Source: Eubacteriales bacterium (lineage in GTDB: Bacteria; Bacillota_A; Clostridia; Christensenellales; Aristaeellaceae). From it: a DNA stretch of 7,194 nt. The translations under genes were made by a program, and so were the position numbers. Position 1 is the first letter of the stretch, and every line of letters starts with the position of its first letter. The notes beneath the pieces are model-generated. The model ran no database searches. It was not told where the DNA came from and saw only the letters and a list, made by a program, of their open reading frames with translations. This document shows, one piece after another, positions 5,858 through 7,194 of the stretch. The stretch is from the NCBI GenBank assembly GCA_028692205.1, contig JAQUXV010000131.1, positions 1 to 7,194 on the forward strand. The letters are read 5' to 3'.

Positions 5858-7194
5858 TTATTCCGCCGCAGGTGCCGGAGTATCGGTCACCTCGGGTGTC
5901 GCGGTTGCTTCGGTAGCGACCATTTCGTCGAAATAGCTTTGCAGCTTTTCAACGTCGCGCTTATTCACCAGCATCGTCTCGTCGCCGTTGACAACCGCCT
6001 GGTCGAAGCTTTCATCGTATACGTAGAAGGCTACGGTAACGGTATCAAATCCAGCCCGGTTCTGGGTAAACGTCGCGGTAAGCACCGGTTCCGCATCGGC
6101 CGCCACAGGTTTGTCGGTATACGCTTCGGCCTCGATCGCTTTCAGATTATTGAAGAACAGGGTGAAAAGCGTTGTTTTCATTTCCTTGCCGTCCAATTGA
6201 TACACGGTCGTAGTCGTTTCGTCGCCGGAGTCCGAAGTGGTGGTTTCAGTGGTTTTGGTAATCGCTTTAGTGACGTCGCCCATCGTGGCGGTCATTCCGG
6301 TGATTTCGTTCTGCGTCAACTCAACGGGCTTGTTCTCCCGCAGATCGTCCGCCGAGAGCTTCATCAGCGTCGTCATGGTATCGCTGCTAATTTGGAAAAT
6401 GCGGTTTGTTTTGCTGTGTGTCATATACACATTGCCATCTGCGTCCATGTTGCCCAGCCAGATGGTAATGCTGCGGTCCACCGTAACCGTGGGTTCCGGA
6501 GTCGCCGTGGGTTCAGCCGTTGGCGTTGCGGTAGTCTCTTCCGTGGGCACCGCTTCCTCCGCGTTCGCGGCAGTCAGCAAGCCCGTCAGCGATGCGGCGG
6601 CGGTCGGCGTTGCCGTGGGTGCGGCGGTTGCCGTCGGCGTGTCGGTTGCCACAGGCGCGGCTGTTGCGGTCGGCTCCAGTGTCGCCGTCGGGGTTGCCGT
6701 GGGGGCGGCGGTTGCCGTCGGGGTGGCGGTCGGCGTCGCAGTGGGTTCTATCGAAGGCGAAGCAGTCGCCGCCGCGGCTTCCTCCGCTATCGCGTCGGCT
6801 GCTTCGGATTCCGGCACATCCTCGGTGTAGTGCAGCGTAATGCTCAGCGCAGGATCATCCAGCCCATATGCAGCCAGATCATCCTTCGTATCCGCGACGG
6901 TCTTTGCGTAGGTAATGCCTGTCGCGCCGGTAAGGAATGTGCTTACCGCTTCCGCGTTCACAGGGGTCAGGCTGCCGTCCGCTTGATCTTCAAACCAGGT
7001 GAACGCCGAGGAATAGGCGCTTGCATCGCCGTCCGCATGATATTCGAGCGTTTTGGGGTCGTCCCCATCGTTCCATTCCACGCCGGTCACGCTGTCCGCG
7101 TCGATGGTGGGGTAAGCTTCCGTTGTCAGCAGATCCATCAACCCCACATCAAACGTGTTGTACAGATCGGAGGAGATGGTATAGATGCCGTCCA
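5858..7194 (-). CDS. DUF4340 domain-containing protein (5' end missing)
   Basis: The frame is open to the right edge, leaving 444 C-terminal residues; the start is outside the window. A GTG at 7147 is only an internal codon, because the 15 residues before it (DGIYTISSD and on) already belong to the domain. I assign it to DUF4340 (PF14238) from the AYGLDDPALSITL segment at about 107-119, the WLGN..DGNVYM segment at about 245-257, and IFQISSD at 265-271. DUF4340 proteins of Clostridia are typically encoded beside ABC-2/GldG-like transporter genes, have an N-terminal membrane anchor and act outside the membrane; both the anchor and such neighbours would lie beyond the edge here. A Thr/Pro/Ala-rich linker (about 141-237, made of TATPTA-like units) interrupts the domain between two predicted beta strands. 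A second short run (ATATPEVTDTPAPAAE) ends the protein. IYTISSD near the left end of the fragment resembles IFQISSD, so two DUF4340-like units are likely. The molecular function is unknown. Confidence 0.85.
   Translation of the reverse strand, partial: DGIYTISSDLYNTFDVGLMDLLTTEAYPTIDADSVTGVEWNDGDDPKTLEYHADGDASAYSSAFTWFEDQADGSLTPVNAEAVSTFLTGATGITYAKTVADTKDDLAAYGLDDPALSITLHYTEDVPESEAADAIAEEAAAATASPSIEPTATPTATPTATAAPTATPTATLEPTATAAPVATDTPTATAAPTATPTAAASLTGLLTAANAEEAVPTEETTATPTAEPTATPEPTVTVDRSITIWLGNMDADGNVYMTHSKTNRIFQISSDTMTTLMKLSADDLRENKPVELTQNEITGMTATMGDVTKAITKTTETTTSDSGDETTTTVYQLDGKEMKTTLFTLFFNNLKAIEAEAYTDKPVAADAEPVLTATFTQNRAGFDTVTVAFYVYDESFDQAVVNGDETMLVNKRDVEKLQSYFDEMVATEATATPEVTDTPAPAAE
6485..6766 (-). 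repeat. Thr/Pro/Ala-coding low-complexity repeat region in the DUF4340 gene
   Basis: This region codes for runs of TATP, TATAAP and similar units, in two blocks (about 6593-6763 and 6485-6548) separated by a hydrophobic stretch, SLTGLLTAANAEEAV. Within the first block an imperfect direct repeat of 41 bases (6605-6645 and 6689-6729, 37 of 41 bases identical) recurs at an offset of 84 bases, exactly 28 codons, so a copy-number change would keep the frame. The encoded segments read TPTATAAPTATPTA in both copies. Such segments usually act as extended, often surface-exposed spacers. Confidence 0.8.

Noticed and set aside
6237..6830. Plus-strand open frame of 197 codons rich in Val/Ala/Gly repeats, resembling a membrane or repeat protein.
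   Set aside because: It is the antisense shadow of the Thr/Pro/Ala-coding repeats of the DUF4340 gene, which has clear domain motifs and a matching terminator.

Overview
The window looks like ordinary chromosomal DNA of a GC-rich member of the Bacillota, probably Clostridia. This rests on GGAGG-type ribosome binding sites, sigma-A-like -10 boxes (an extended TGGTATAAT among them), strong intrinsic terminators, and a gene set common in anaerobic gut Clostridia. The genus cannot be named from this sequence alone.

Layout: positions 1-164 hold the 3' end of an unidentified plus-strand gene. A short regulatory gap leads to a complete plus-strand YgiQ-family radical SAM gene (327-2249). Everything after it is on the minus strand. 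In genome order these are a stand-alone flippase-like membrane protein of the LPG_synthase_TM/UPF0104 family (2255-3403), a roughly 470-base stretch with no convincing gene, an iron-type alcohol dehydrogenase (3871-5076), a GNAT N-acetyltransferase (5125-5601), and the C-terminal 444 residues of a DUF4340 protein cut by the right edge (5858-7194).

Transcription units that can be argued from the sequence: the DUF4340 gene is the last gene of a minus-strand unit ended by a very strong terminator at 5741-5775. The acetyltransferase has its own extended -10 promoter just after that terminator and probably forms a two-gene unit with the alcohol dehydrogenase (48-base gap). The flippase gene has a plausible separate promoter at 3832-3860, which would give it an unusually long, hairpin-rich leader. 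The ygiQ-like and flippase genes converge with only five bases between their stop codons, and each seems to carry its terminator inside the other's coding end.

I see no mobile element, CRISPR array, RNA gene or clear multi-gene defence or biosynthetic system. The most unusual features are the long Thr/Pro/Ala repeat insertion inside the DUF4340 domain, the overlapping convergent 3' ends, and the structured leader before the flippase gene.
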